64,000 bases of DNA from Mycobacterium sp. E2733. GTDB taxonomy: Bacteria; Actinomycetota; Actinomycetes; Mycobacteriales; Mycobacteriaceae. The notes beneath the pieces are model-generated. The model did not search any database. It was not told where the DNA came from and saw only the letters and a program-made list of their open reading frames with translations. The stretch spans positions 39,697-103,696 of the forward strand of contig NZ_LZJZ01000135.1 of assembly GCF_001667585.1 (NCBI RefSeq), read 5' to 3'. This document shows, in pieces, positions 33,751-42,200 of this stretch (the first letter of the stretch is position 1; each line of letters opens with the position of its first letter). The translations under genes and the position numbers were made by a program.

Positions 33751-35991
33751 GTGTCATCCGATATCTCCCAAGGCCGTCCACCGCATGAAGACAGCAAGAC
33801 GGCTAGCACCAGCGAAAGCGAAAACCCCGCAATCGCCTCCCCCAAGCCGAAATCGAATGCGCCCCTGACGAACCGGGACTGGTGGCCGGACCAGATCGAC
33901 GTGTCGACGCTGCAACCGCACAACCCGCAGTCCAACCCGCTCGGCGACGACTTCGACTACGCCGCGGAGTTCGCCAAGCTTGACGTCGACGCGCTCAAGG
34001 CGGACGTGATGGCGGTGATGACCAACTCCCAGGACTGGTGGCCCGCCGACTACGGCACCTACGGCGGCCTGTTCATCCGGATGAGCTGGCACGCCGCGGG
34101 CACCTACCGCATTCACGACGGCCGCGGCGGCGGCGGTCAGGGTATGCAGCGCTTCGCGCCGATCAACAGCTGGCCAGACAATGTCAGCCTGGACAAGGCG
34201 CGCCGGCTGCTGTGGCCGGTCAAGAAGAAGTACGGAAACAAGATCTCCTGGGCGGACCTGATCATCTTCGCCGGCAACTGCGCCCTGGAGTCGTTCGGGT
34301 TCAAGACCTTCGGCTTCGGCTTCGGCCGCGAGGACGTCTGGGAGCCCGAGGAAATGCTCTGGGGCGAAGAGGACGAATGGCTGGGCACCAACAAGCGCTA
34401 CTCCGGCGAGCGTGACCTCGCCCAGCCGTATGGCGCAACCACGATGGGTCTGATCTACGTCAATCCCGAAGGCCCCGAAGGCAAACCGGACCCCATCGCC
34501 GCCGCGATCGACATCCGAGAGACCTTCGGGCGGATGGCGATGAACGACGAGGAGACCGCCGCGCTCATCGTCGGCGGGCACAGCTTCGGCAAGACCCACG
34601 GCGCCGGCAGCGGCGATCTGGTCGGACCCGAGCCGGAGGCCGCCCCGATCGAACAGCAGGGGCTGGGCTGGAAGAGCTCGTATGGCACCGGTGTCGGCAA
34701 GGATGCCATCACCAGCGGCCTGGAGGTCGTCTGGACGCCGACGCCGACCAAGTGGGACAACACTTTCCTGGAGACGCTGTACGGCTACGAGTGGGAGCTG
34801 ACCAAGAGCCCGGGCGATGCCTGGCAGTTCGTCGCCAAGGACGGCGCCGGTGCGGGCACCATCCCCGACCCGTTCGGCGGGCCCGGCCGCGCCCCGACGA
34901 TGCTCGTCACCGACATCTCGTTGCGCGAGTCCCCCATCTATCGGGACATCACGCGGCGCTGGCTGGACCACCCCGAAGAGCTGACCGAGGCGTTCGCCAA
35001 GGCCTGGTACAAGCTGCTGCACCGCGACATGGGGCCGATCAGCCGCTACCTCGGGCCGTGGATTCCGGAGCCGCAGCTATGGCAGGACCCGGTTCCGGCC
35101 GTCGACCATGAGCTGGTCGACGATAACGATGTCGCGGCGCTGAAGAGCAAGGTCCTCGGGTCGGGTCTGTCGGTTCAGCAGCTGGTCAAGACCGCCTGGT
35201 CCGCGGCGTCCAGCTTCCGGCGCACCGACAAGCGGGGCGGCGCGAACGGGGCCCGGCTGCGCCTCGAGCCGCAGCGCAGCTGGGAGGTCAACGAGCCATC
35301 GGAGCTGGACAAGGTGTTGCCCGTGCTGGAGAAGATCCAGGAGGACTTCAACGCGTCTGCGTCGGGCGGCAAGAAGATCTCGTTGGCCGACCTGATCGTG
35401 CTGGCCGGATCCGCGGCGGTCGAGAAGGCGGCCAAGGACGCCGGCTACGAGATCACGGTGCACTTCGCGCCGGGGCGGACCGATGCCTCCCAGGAGAACA
35501 CCGACGTGGAGTCGTTCGCGGTGCTCGAACCGCGGGCCGACGGGTTCCGCAACTACATCCGCGCCGGCGAGAAGGCGCCGCTGGAGCAGTTGCTGCACGA
35601 GCGGGCTTACCTGCTGGGCGTGACCGGTCCGGAGATGACGGTGCTCGTCGGCGGCCTGCGTGCCCTCGGTGCCAACCACGGCGGCAGCAAGCACGGTGTG
35701 TTCACCGATCGGCCGGGCACGCTGACCAACGACTTCTTCGTCAACCTGCTCGACATGGACAACGCATGGAAGGCGTCCGAGTCGGCGGAGAACGTCTACG
35801 AGGTCGTCGACCGCTCCACGGGACAGAAGAAGTGGACGGCCACGGCCAACGACCTGGTGTTCGGGTCGAACTCGGTGCTGCGCGGACTGGCCGAGGTCTA
35901 TGCCCAGGACGACAACGCGGGGAAGTTCGTCGAGGACTTCGTCGCGGCCTGGGTGAAGGTCATGAACGCGGACCGGTTCGACCTGAAGTAA
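33751..35991 (+). CDS. katG: Catalase-peroxidase KatG
   Basis: Bifunctional haem catalase-peroxidase of 746 residues that destroys hydrogen peroxide and peroxynitrite. Distal haem pocket RMSWHAAGTYR gives Arg 110, Trp 113 and His 114. Trp 113, Tyr 236 and Met 262 are in place for the Met-Tyr-Trp adduct needed for catalase activity; the proximal His is 277 (GGHSFGKTHGAG). Ser 322 in ITSGLEVVW corresponds to Ser 315 of M. tuberculosis KatG, and the wild-type serine is present. The C-terminal half is the usual haem-free duplicate. The start is GTG, with AAAGGA six bases upstream. Confidence 0.97.
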   Translation: MSSDISQGRPPHEDSKTASTSESENPAIASPKPKSNAPLTNRDWWPDQIDVSTLQPHNPQSNPLGDDFDYAAEFAKLDVDALKADVMAVMTNSQDWWPADYGTYGGLFIRMSWHAAGTYRIHDGRGGGGQGMQRFAPINSWPDNVSLDKARRLLWPVKKKYGNKISWADLIIFAGNCALESFGFKTFGFGFGREDVWEPEEMLWGEEDEWLGTNKRYSGERDLAQPYGATTMGLIYVNPEGPEGKPDPIAAAIDIRETFGRMAMNDEETAALIVGGHSFGKTHGAGSGDLVGPEPEAAPIEQQGLGWKSSYGTGVGKDAITSGLEVVWTPTPTKWDNTFLETLYGYEWELTKSPGDAWQFVAKDGAGAGTIPDPFGGPGRAPTMLVTDISLRESPIYRDITRRWLDHPEELTEAFAKAWYKLLHRDMGPISRYLGPWIPEPQLWQDPVPAVDHELVDDNDVAALKSKVLGSGLSVQQLVKTAWSAASSFRRTDKRGGANGARLRLEPQRSWEVNEPSELDKVLPVLEKIQEDFNASASGGKKISLADLIVLAGSAAVEKAAKDAGYEITVHFAPGRTDASQENTDVESFAVLEPRADGFRNYIRAGEKAPLEQLLHERAYLLGVTGPEMTVLVGGLRALGANHGGSKHGVFTDRPGTLTNDFFVNLLDMDNAWKASESAENVYEVVDRSTGQKKWTATANDLVFGSNSVLRGLAEVYAQDDNAGKFVEDFVAAWVKVMNADRFDLK

Positions 35992-36004
35992 AGGCCGGAA
36001 GCAA

Positions 36005-36041
36005 GCGACACCCCGTGGGCCATCGGCCCGCGGGGTGTCGC
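36005..36041 (+). terminator. Strong hairpin terminator after katG
   Basis: GCGACACCCCG (36005-36015) and CGGGGTGTCGC (36031-36041) are a perfect 11-bp inverted repeat; the loop contains a further GGGCC/GGCCC pairing. It starts 14 bases after the katG stop. There is no T-run, as is usual for mycobacterial terminators. It may also end transcription from the convergent DUF1906 gene. Confidence 0.75.
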
Positions 36042-36132
36042 GCGTTGAGAGCGTCAAGCGCCGGTCATGCCGCGACACACAAACCACGCACATGACACGC
36101 CCCGCGGACGGTCGCAAGGGTTTATGTCTCGG

Positions 36133-36939
36133 TCAGCGCGCGAAGTCCCATTGGCCGAAGTCGGGCGCGAGGACGTCATCGATATCGACGTTGATCCCGC
36201 CCAGCAGCGGACTCGGGTTAGACGGGCTGTTGACCACGGCCTGATACAGCACCGCCGCCGGTTCGCGCTCCCCGTTCGACCACGACCTCGTTTGCCACGC
36301 CCACCGGTGCCCGGGCGTGCTCGAGTTCCCAATCACGCCGTCGCGGATCGCCCACCCGCAGGCACGGGCATGCCCATAAATGCCGGTGCGGCCGACCCCC
36401 AGCGCCGAGTTGATGCCCCGAAACCATTGCACCGCAGGGCCATTCCACGTGTTCTCGTCGATGTTGTCGTCGACGCTGAAGAAGATCGGCGCCGAGGCCG
36501 GACCCCCGGCGGCGGCGTGTAGCCGTGACGCTGTCTGCGCGTCGGCCACGCCCCCGTCGTAGCCGCGCGTGTAGTCCGAAGGGTCAGGCCATCCGGGTTT
36601 GCCGTACTGGAAGTTACTGACGATCTGAAGCCCCGCCGCACGCAGCGCGTCCGCGTACTCGCGGGTGATGGGCTTGGCCTCGAAATTCGCGCCCGGCCGT
36701 GACTCCGAAACGTAATTAACGACTCCGCCATAGCCCGCCGATTTGATCTCGTTCGGCGCGATCCTGCGCTCGGCGAAATCGATGAGCCGCATGTCGGCGG
36801 CGAATGCCCTCGGCCCCTCGGAGTTGCTCGCCAGCGTTCCGAAGCCGAGTAAAGCCGGCGCCACGGCAAATTTCAGGACGTCGCGCCTCGACACCCATCG
36901 CCGTCCGCCGCACTCGCGTGATGCAGCCGAATCCTGCAC
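36133..36939 (-). CDS. Tat-exported DUF1906 (Rv2525c-like) hydrolase-fold protein
   Basis: A 268-residue exported protein. The twin-arginine signal is WVSRRDVLKFAVAPALLGFG. The mature part is the DUF1906 glycoside-hydrolase-like TIM barrel: LIDFAERRIAPNEIKSAGYG, VVNYVSESRPGANFEAKPIT, QIVSNFQYGKP, then IFFSVDDNIDENTW and the late GINVDIDDVLAPDFGQWDF. M. tuberculosis Rv2525c is a Tat substrate of this family linked to cell-wall phenotypes. The GTG at 36939 is chosen over an upstream GTG at 37116 because of the leaderless -10 box and because the Tat signal begins shortly after. Confidence 0.87.
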   Translation of the reverse strand: MQDSAASRECGGRRWVSRRDVLKFAVAPALLGFGTLASNSEGPRAFAADMRLIDFAERRIAPNEIKSAGYGGVVNYVSESRPGANFEAKPITREYADALRAAGLQIVSNFQYGKPGWPDPSDYTRGYDGGVADAQTASRLHAAAGGPASAPIFFSVDDNIDENTWNGPAVQWFRGINSALGVGRTGIYGHARACGWAIRDGVIGNSSTPGHRWAWQTRSWSNGEREPAAVLYQAVVNSPSNPSPLLGGINVDIDDVLAPDFGQWDFAR

Positions 36940-36951
36940 CGCGCGATGGTA
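36937..36951 (-). promoter_or_regulatory. -10 box for a leaderless start
   Basis: On the minus strand TACCAT (36951-36946) is followed by six bases and the GTG at 36939. The identical arrangement (TACCAT, six bases, GTG) occurs before the cutinase gene at 41190. Confidence 0.5.
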
Positions 36952-37310
36952 ACAAACAGCGCAGAATTGCGGCCCGGCCCGGCCCGCCGTGACATCGGAA
37001 GCCGGCTCCACAGGATCGCGCACCTGCTCGCATCCGGGGCTGGGTATAGCGTCAGATACCTGCTCGGCGCTCAGGCCGGCGGAACGGTTCAAATCCCGTT
37101 CGGGGCCGAGTGGCATGATCCTTGGGTGTCGGATTTCCGTGGGACCGTTTACCCGGGAGCCGGTGACGCCCGGGCTCGTTGCGCTCGATTAGGTGATCGA
37201 ACTATAGTCTGGACACATGTCCAGTTTGCTGTCGCGGGGTTCGGGAGCCCGTTGACCGCGATGGATTCGGCGCCATTCCGCGGTCATTCACCAGCAAAGA
37301 AGAGTTGAGT
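36940..37310. other. Divergent intergenic region upstream of the family-4 glycosyltransferase
   Basis: About 370 bases with the DUF1906 promoter at the left end and a well-formed promoter with an overlapping palindrome at 37179-37224. An open frame over the region (36946-37308) lacks protein-like character. A stretch at about 37090-37120 (GGTTCAAATCC) imitates a tRNA T-arm but does not fold into a tRNA. Confidence 0.5.
37179..37224 (+). promoter_or_regulatory. Promoter with overlapping palindromic operator
   Basis: TTGCGC (-35, 37179-37184) and TATAGT (-10, 37203-37208), spacer 18. The expected start of transcription falls inside CTGGACACATGTCCAG (37209-37224), a palindrome with perfect 7-bp arms and a two-base centre. 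This is where a repressor, for example of the TetR type, would block transcription of the downstream glycosyltransferase cluster. No regulator gene is adjacent. Confidence 0.6.
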
Positions 37311-38576
37311 ATGCGAATTGCCCTGCTGTCCTACCGTAGTAAAACCCATTGCGGCGGACAGGGCGTCTACGTGCGCCATCTCAGCCACGGTTTGGTGGAA
37401 CTCGGTCATGACGTCGAGGTCTTCTCCGGGCAGCCCTACCCCGACCTGCTCGACCCGCGGGTGCGGCTGACCAAGGTGCCGAGCCTCGATCTCTACCGCG
37501 AGCCCGACCCGTTCCGGGTCCCGCGGCCCAGCGAGATTCGCGACTCGATCGACCTGCTGGAACTGTTCACCACGTGGACGGCGGGCTTCCCGGAGCCGCG
37601 GACGTTCACCATGCGCGCCGCCCGGTTGCTGGCAGCCCGGGCGGCCGACTTCGACGTCGTCCACGACAACCAGAGCCTGGGCACCGGCCTGCTCACGATC
37701 GCCGGCGCCGGGCTGCCGGTGGTGGCCACCGTGCACCACCCCATCACCCGTGACCGGGTGCTTGACCTGGCCGCTGCGTGGTGGTGGCGAAAACCGTTGG
37801 TGCAGCGCTGGTATGGATTCCTGGCGATGCAACAGCAAGTGGCGCGCCAGATTCCGGACCTGTTGACGGTTTCGTCGTCGTCGGCCGCGGACATCGTGAG
37901 CGACTTCGGGGTCTCACCGGACCAGCTGCACGTGGTGCCGCTGGGCGTGAACACCGAACTGTTCAAGCCGGGATCGCTTCCCCGGCAGCCCGGGCGGGTC
38001 ATCGCGATCGCCAGCGCCGATACGCCGCTCAAGGGCGTGCGCACCCTGCTGCACGCGGTTGCCCGGCTGCGCACGAGCAGGGATCTCGAACTGCGGCTCG
38101 TCGCCAAGGTGGAACCCAACGGTCCGACCCACAAACTCATCGCCGAGCTCGGCATCTCCGACATGGTCCACATCACCAGTGGGCTTTCCGACGACGAGCT
38201 GGCCGCGTTGTTCGCTTCGGCGGAAGTGGCCTGCATTCCCTCGCTCTACGAAGGGTTTTCGCTGCCCGCGGTGGAGGCGATGGCCAGCGGCACTCCGATC
38301 GTCGCGAGTCGGGTCGGTGCGCTCCCCGAAGTCCTCGGCACCGACGGCGCATGCGCCGAGCTGGTGCCGCCCGCCGACGTCGACGCACTCACCCGCGCGC
38401 TCGGGGACCTGCTGGATTCGCCGGAGAAGCGACGGGGCCTGGGCAAGGCGGGACGAACGCGCGCGGTCAGCGTCTTCAGCTGGGAAGCCGTGGCCGCTCA
38501 GACCGTCCGGGTGTATGAGCGGGCGATCGCACGTAACGCCGCCTCGGCCGCTCCCGAAGGGGAAGCGCGATGCTGA
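37311..38576 (+). CDS. Family-4 glycosyltransferase
   Basis: Retaining GT-B glycosyltransferase of 421 residues. N-terminal acceptor domain: MRIALLSYRSKTHCGGQGVY and VHDNQSLGTGLLTIA; C-terminal donor domain: VVPLGVNTELFKPG, IASADTPLKGVRTLLHAV, and the E-x7-E motif LYEGFSLPAVEAMASGTPIVAS. The donor and acceptor are unknown; family relatives in mycobacteria build trehalose, mycothiol, mannosides and methylated polysaccharides. The ATG at 37311 has a GAAGAG-type site upstream. Its 3' end overlaps the next gene by seven bases, and the two are surely co-transcribed from the promoter at 37179-37224. Confidence 0.9.
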   Translation: MRIALLSYRSKTHCGGQGVYVRHLSHGLVELGHDVEVFSGQPYPDLLDPRVRLTKVPSLDLYREPDPFRVPRPSEIRDSIDLLELFTTWTAGFPEPRTFTMRAARLLAARAADFDVVHDNQSLGTGLLTIAGAGLPVVATVHHPITRDRVLDLAAAWWWRKPLVQRWYGFLAMQQQVARQIPDLLTVSSSSAADIVSDFGVSPDQLHVVPLGVNTELFKPGSLPRQPGRVIAIASADTPLKGVRTLLHAVARLRTSRDLELRLVAKVEPNGPTHKLIAELGISDMVHITSGLSDDELAALFASAEVACIPSLYEGFSLPAVEAMASGTPIVASRVGALPEVLGTDGACAELVPPADVDALTRALGDLLDSPEKRRGLGKAGRTRAVSVFSWEAVAAQTVRVYERAIARNAASAAPEGEARC

Positions 38577-39328
38577 CAGTCGATTTCGACCGACTACGGG
38601 TTGGGCCGGCGACGAAGGTCATCGATGTCGGCTGCGGAGCCGGCCGGCATGCCTTCGAAGCGTATCGGCGCGGTGCGGAGGTGGTCGCGTTCGACCGCGA
38701 TGAGAGCGAATTGCGTTCGGTGGAAACCATTTTGCGCGCGATGGCCGAGGGCGGTGAGGCACCCGCCGGCGCGACGGCAAAGGTGGTCCTCGGTGACGCG
38801 CTGAAGTTGCCGTACGCCGACGAAACATTCGACTGTGTGATCGCGTCCGAAATCCTGGAGCACATACCGCACGACGGCGCCGCCATCGCCGAACTGATCA
38901 GGGTGCTCAAGGTCGGCGGCACCCTGGCGGTCAGTGTGCCGCGCTGGCTTCCGGAGCGGGTGTGTTGGCTACTGTCCGATGAATACCACAGCAACGAAGG
39001 CGGCCACGTACGCATCTACCGGGCCAGCGATTTGCGTGCCAAGATCTCCGACGGCGGTATGCGATTGACGCATGCCCACCACGCGCACGCGTTGCACTCC
39101 CCGTTCTGGTGGTTGAAATGCGCCGTGGGCGTGTCGAAGACCGATCATCGAGCCGTGTCGGCGTACCACCAGCTCCTGGTGTGGGACCTGATGCAACGGC
39201 CGAAGATCACGCAGCTGGCGGAATCGCTGCTCAATCCGCTGATCGGCAAGAGTGTGGCGATGTATTTCGTCAAAGAGCCGATGTCCGAAAACGAAGCGAC
39301 GGTGGGATATTCAGTTGCGTCGGTCTAA
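38570..39328 (+). CDS. Class I SAM-dependent methyltransferase (cluster member)
   Basis: A 252-residue methyltransferase: MLTVDFDRLRVGPATKVIDV, then GCGAGRHAFEAYRRGAEVVA (motif I), VLGDALKLPYADETFDCVIASEILEHIP and LKVGGTLAVSVPRWLPERVCW. The C-terminal part (RIYRASDLRAKISDGGMRL; HALHSPFWWLKCAVGV) resembles enzymes that modify lipid- or sugar-linked substrates. It overlaps the end of the glycosyltransferase and the start of the alpha-toroid gene, so its translation is coupled on both sides. Confidence 0.87.
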   Translation: MLTVDFDRLRVGPATKVIDVGCGAGRHAFEAYRRGAEVVAFDRDESELRSVETILRAMAEGGEAPAGATAKVVLGDALKLPYADETFDCVIASEILEHIPHDGAAIAELIRVLKVGGTLAVSVPRWLPERVCWLLSDEYHSNEGGHVRIYRASDLRAKISDGGMRLTHAHHAHALHSPFWWLKCAVGVSKTDHRAVSAYHQLLVWDLMQRPKITQLAESLLNPLIGKSVAMYFVKEPMSENEATVGYSVASV

Positions 39329-40391
39329 TCCGCCATCGGTCCCGGGGGTCCTTAGCCCCGAGCAATGCCGTCAAACCGCGCTGTCAATCGCAGCCATGCA
39401 GGAGCCCACAGGGGCCATCCCCTGGTCTGAGGGGGGCCACACCGATCCGTGGGATCACGTGGAGTGCGCGATGGCGCTCACCGCCGCCGGACTGCTGGAG
39501 CCCGCGCGTGCCGCGTTCGAATGGAGCCGCCGGACCCAGCGGCCCGACGGCTCCTGGCCCATCCAGCTCCGCGCGGGCGTCGTCGAAGACGCCAACAGCG
39601 ACAGCAACTTCTGCGCCTACATCGCGACCGGCGTGTGGCACCACGTTCTCGTCACCGGCGACCGGCGCTTCGCCGCTCAGATGTGGCCGGTCGTGCACAG
39701 GGCGATCGACTTCGTCATCGACCTGCAGGTCGGCTACGGCGAGATCTGTTGGGCCCGCAGCGACGCCGGTCCGTTGGAGGAAGCGCTGCTGACCGGATGT
39801 GCGAGCGTGTTTCACAGCATGCGGTGCGCCCTCGCGCTGGCCGCCTTGGTCGGCGAGCCCCAGCCGGAGTGGGAACTGGCTCTGGGCCGACTCGGCCACG
39901 CGATTGCCGCGCACCCCGAGGCGTTCACCGAGAAGGACCGCTACTCGATGGACTGGTACTACCCCGTTCTTGGTAGCGCGTTGCGCGGGGCCGCGGCGAC
40001 CGCGCGAATCGAAGAGCGCTGGGACGACTTCGTGGTCGGCGGCCTGGGCATTCGCTGCGTGGTGGACCGGCCGTGGGTCACCGGTGCTGAGACATGCGAG
40101 CTGGTGATGGCGCTGGAGGCTATGGGTCACCGGTCCGCCGCGCATCGGCAGTTCGGCGCCATGCAGCATCTCCGCGAGGAAGACGGCTCCTACTGGACCG
40201 GTTTGGTGTTCGCGGACGGGAAGCGGTGGCCGGAGGAGCGCACCACGTGGACTGGAGCGGCGATGATCCTCGCCGCGGACGCGCTGTCGAACACCACTGC
40301 GGGCGCCGGGATTTTCCGCAGTGAGGCATTGCCGACGGGTCTGCAGACCGACTTCGACTGCGAATGCGTCGCCACCGGTCCCGGCTGGTGA
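39315..40391 (+). CDS. Alpha-toroid protein of the prenyltransferase / six-hairpin type
   Basis: About 358 residues of repeated helical hairpins with aromatic and Gly turns: QEPTGAIPWSEGGHTDPWDH, QRPDGSWPIQLRAGVVEDAN, SNFCAYIATGVWHHV and HLREEDGSYWTGLVF. The GxI/GSW-type turns recall alpha-toroid folds shared by terpene cyclases, prenyltransferase repeats and six-hairpin glycosidases. There is no DxDD motif, so cyclase activity is not supported; a glycosidase-like or carbohydrate-binding role fits the glycosyltransferase context better. The TTG at 39315 with GGTGGGA upstream overlaps the methyltransferase by 14 bases; no in-frame ATG or GTG near it is better placed. Confidence 0.72.
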   Translation: MRRSNPPSVPGVLSPEQCRQTALSIAAMQEPTGAIPWSEGGHTDPWDHVECAMALTAAGLLEPARAAFEWSRRTQRPDGSWPIQLRAGVVEDANSDSNFCAYIATGVWHHVLVTGDRRFAAQMWPVVHRAIDFVIDLQVGYGEICWARSDAGPLEEALLTGCASVFHSMRCALALAALVGEPQPEWELALGRLGHAIAAHPEAFTEKDRYSMDWYYPVLGSALRGAAATARIEERWDDFVVGGLGIRCVVDRPWVTGAETCELVMALEAMGHRSAAHRQFGAMQHLREEDGSYWTGLVFADGKRWPEERTTWTGAAMILAADALSNTTAGAGIFRSEALPTGLQTDFDCECVATGPGW

Positions 40392-40402
40392 CGTGAGTCC
40401 GG

Positions 40403-41065
40403 CTAGATCGCCTCGCCCGGCTGACCGCTGACACGTTCGAGGACCCTCAGCGACCCGGTGGCCGAAACCTCCCGGAACTGCCCGGAATCGATTGCGCGAC
40501 AGTAGATGTGGTACGGGGGCCGGCCGCCGTCCCTGGGGTCTGGGAACACGTCGTGGATGGCCAGCGCGCCGCCGACGGTCACCCACTTCGCCCAGCCGTC
40601 GAAGTCCTGGTTCGCGGCGGCCTCGCTGTGGCCCCCGTCGATGAACAAAAACCGCAGCGGCGACCGCCACCCGGATGCCACGATCGGCGACTTGCCCACG
40701 ATGGCGACCACGTGGTCGTCCAGCCCCGCGGCATCGAGCGTGCGACGGAACGTCGGCAGCGTGTCGAACAAACCCGTGACCTCGTCGACCAGCGAGGCAT
40801 CGTGGTACTCCCAGCCGACCTGGTGCTCCTCGGAGCCGTGGTGGTGGTCGACCGTGTACAGCACGCCCGCGGTTTGTTGGGCCGCAGCGCCGAGCAACAG
40901 CGTGGATTTGCCGCAGTACGTGCCGATCTCGACTCCGACGCCGCCGTCGAAATACCGGACGGCGGCGTCGTAGAGCGCGCGCCCCTCATCGGCGGGCAGG
41001 AACCCTTGCACCTGCTCGGCCAGCGCGAACAAGCGCTCGGGCGCACTCGCATCGACGTGACTCAT
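40403..41065 (-). CDS. Class I O-methyltransferase-like protein (Methyltransf_24 type)
   Basis: A 220-residue methyltransferase of the CmcI/Methyltransf_24 group: GVGVEIGTYCGKSTLLLGAA (SAM site), VLYTVDHHHGSEEHQ, and the metal- and catalysis-linked FLFIDGGHSEAAANQDFDGW, then GGALAIHDVFPDPRDGG. Such enzymes methylate hydroxyls of sugars or antibiotics. It converges on the alpha-toroid gene with 11 bases between stop codons, and so belongs spatially to the glycosyltransferase cluster although read from the other strand. Confidence 0.85.
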   Translation of the reverse strand: MSHVDASAPERLFALAEQVQGFLPADEGRALYDAAVRYFDGGVGVEIGTYCGKSTLLLGAAAQQTAGVLYTVDHHHGSEEHQVGWEYHDASLVDEVTGLFDTLPTFRRTLDAAGLDDHVVAIVGKSPIVASGWRSPLRFLFIDGGHSEAAANQDFDGWAKWVTVGGALAIHDVFPDPRDGGRPPYHIYCRAIDSGQFREVSATGSLRVLERVSGQPGEAI

Positions 41066-41177
41066 CAGCTGAACCTATCGTTCGCGTCACGGGAGCCCCC
41101 ACGGTGGTCGAGGTCGCCGCCGCGCGACCGGACTGAGGTTGCTGTGCCTAAGCCCAGCGGCCGGGCCGAGACCGCTT

Positions 41178-41192
41178 TACCATCATGCTGTG
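41178..41192 (+). promoter_or_regulatory. -10 box for a leaderless start
   Basis: TACCAT at 41178-41183, six bases, then the GTG at 41190. No Shine-Dalgarno sequence. The same arrangement precedes the DUF1906 gene on the other strand. Confidence 0.5.
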
Positions 41193-41861
41193 CTTGCCCG
41201 CAGACTCGGTTACATCGGCCTGGCGGCGGTCCTCCTTGTGGCCGCGCCGGCCTTGCCCGCTGCGCTCCCGTCCTCTGCAATTCCCAGCGCTACCGCCGCG
41301 AACTGCCCACAGGCGCAGGTGGTCTTCGCCCGTGGCCGCATGGAATCGCCGGGACCGGGAGCGCTGGGCAACGCGTTCATCAGTTCGCTGCGATCCAAGG
41401 TCAATAAAAACATCGGCGTCTATGCCGTGAACTACCCCGCCGACACTGAGGTTGCTCAGGGCGCCAACGACATGAGCCACCACGTTCAGGACATGATCAA
41501 CAATTGCCCGAACACGCGGTTGGTGCTCGGTGGTTACTCGCTTGGCGCGGCGGTGACCGACGTGGTCCTCGCGGCGCCCATCAGCGCGTTCGGCTTCGAC
41601 AGCCCCTTGCCGCCGGGCGCTGAGCAGCACATCGCGGCCGTCGCCCTCTTCGGCAACGGCAGCCAGTGGGTCGGTCCGATCACGAACTTCAACCCGACCT
41701 ACAACGACCGGACGATCGAGTTGTGCCACGGCGCCGACCCCATCTGCAACCCGGCTGACCCGAACACCTGGAAGGCGAACTGGGCGCAACACCTCGCGGG
41801 CGCCTACATCGATGCCGGTATGGCCAACCAGGCGGCCGATTTCGTCGCGGGCAAGCTCTGA
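41190..41861 (+). CDS. Secreted cutinase-like serine esterase (second copy)
   Basis: A 223-residue cutinase-family protein. Signal peptide VLARRLGYIGLAAVLLVAAP, cleavage near SATAA. Catalytic Ser in LGGYSLGAAV, Asp in CHGADPICNP, His in WAQHLAGAYID; Cys in AANCPQAQ, NNCPNTR, LCHGADPIC for disulfides. It is clearly a paralogue of the cutinase at 16.8 kb but diverged (GYSLG instead of GYSQG, shorter tail). The GTG at 41190 is supported by the leaderless -10 box; an upstream codon at 41139 would add 17 residues before the signal peptide. Confidence 0.88.
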   Translation: MLARRLGYIGLAAVLLVAAPALPAALPSSAIPSATAANCPQAQVVFARGRMESPGPGALGNAFISSLRSKVNKNIGVYAVNYPADTEVAQGANDMSHHVQDMINNCPNTRLVLGGYSLGAAVTDVVLAAPISAFGFDSPLPPGAEQHIAAVALFGNGSQWVGPITNFNPTYNDRTIELCHGADPICNPADPNTWKANWAQHLAGAYIDAGMANQAADFVAGKL

Positions 41862-42200
41862 CCGATCCGGCGCGGCGGAACGCTAGGCGCGGTTGGTTGG
41901 ACGCGATCTAGGCCGCCCGCGACCTGACCCGTTCCGGCGCCGATTTCGGCGACCGCCGTGACCCACGAGAACCGGGTGACGTTGATGCGCGGCCCGGGGA
42001 TGATGTAAACGGATCAGCTGCATTTGGCAAGAAAATTCGGGCACGCCGCCGCTCTCCGAGCGGACGCTCCGCCTGGCCGGCTGATCCGCGCTCCCCCGAA
42101 CAAACAGGCGAAGTTATCGGAACGTATTTGGGACGCGATTAACCGGTTCGAGCAACCCGATGGCCTGGACGCCTTTTGCGCAATTTGCGCGGGAAAGTGC
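41862..42200. other. Intergenic region after the cutinase
   Basis: About 340 bases with no convincing gene. It contains a perfect short palindrome GCGCAATTTGCGC (42178-42190), close to the end of the small minus-strand gene, which could be a weak terminator or a binding site. An open frame crossing the region (42024-42416) starts with TTG, has no ribosome-binding site and no protein-like pattern. Confidence 0.4.

Noticed and set aside
37090..37130. A tRNA-like 3' half (GGTTCAAATCCCGTTCGG)
   Set aside because: The apparent T-stem pairs only with an eight-base loop or a C-C mismatch, and there is no complementary acceptor strand or D- and anticodon arms upstream.
36946..37308. A 120-codon plus-strand frame upstream of the glycosyltransferase
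   Set aside because: Composition is not protein-like, it covers a well-formed promoter and operator, and there is no ribosome-binding site.
39315..40391. Calling the alpha-toroid protein a terpene cyclase
   Set aside because: The repeats fit the fold, but no DxDD or comparable acidic catalytic motif is visible.
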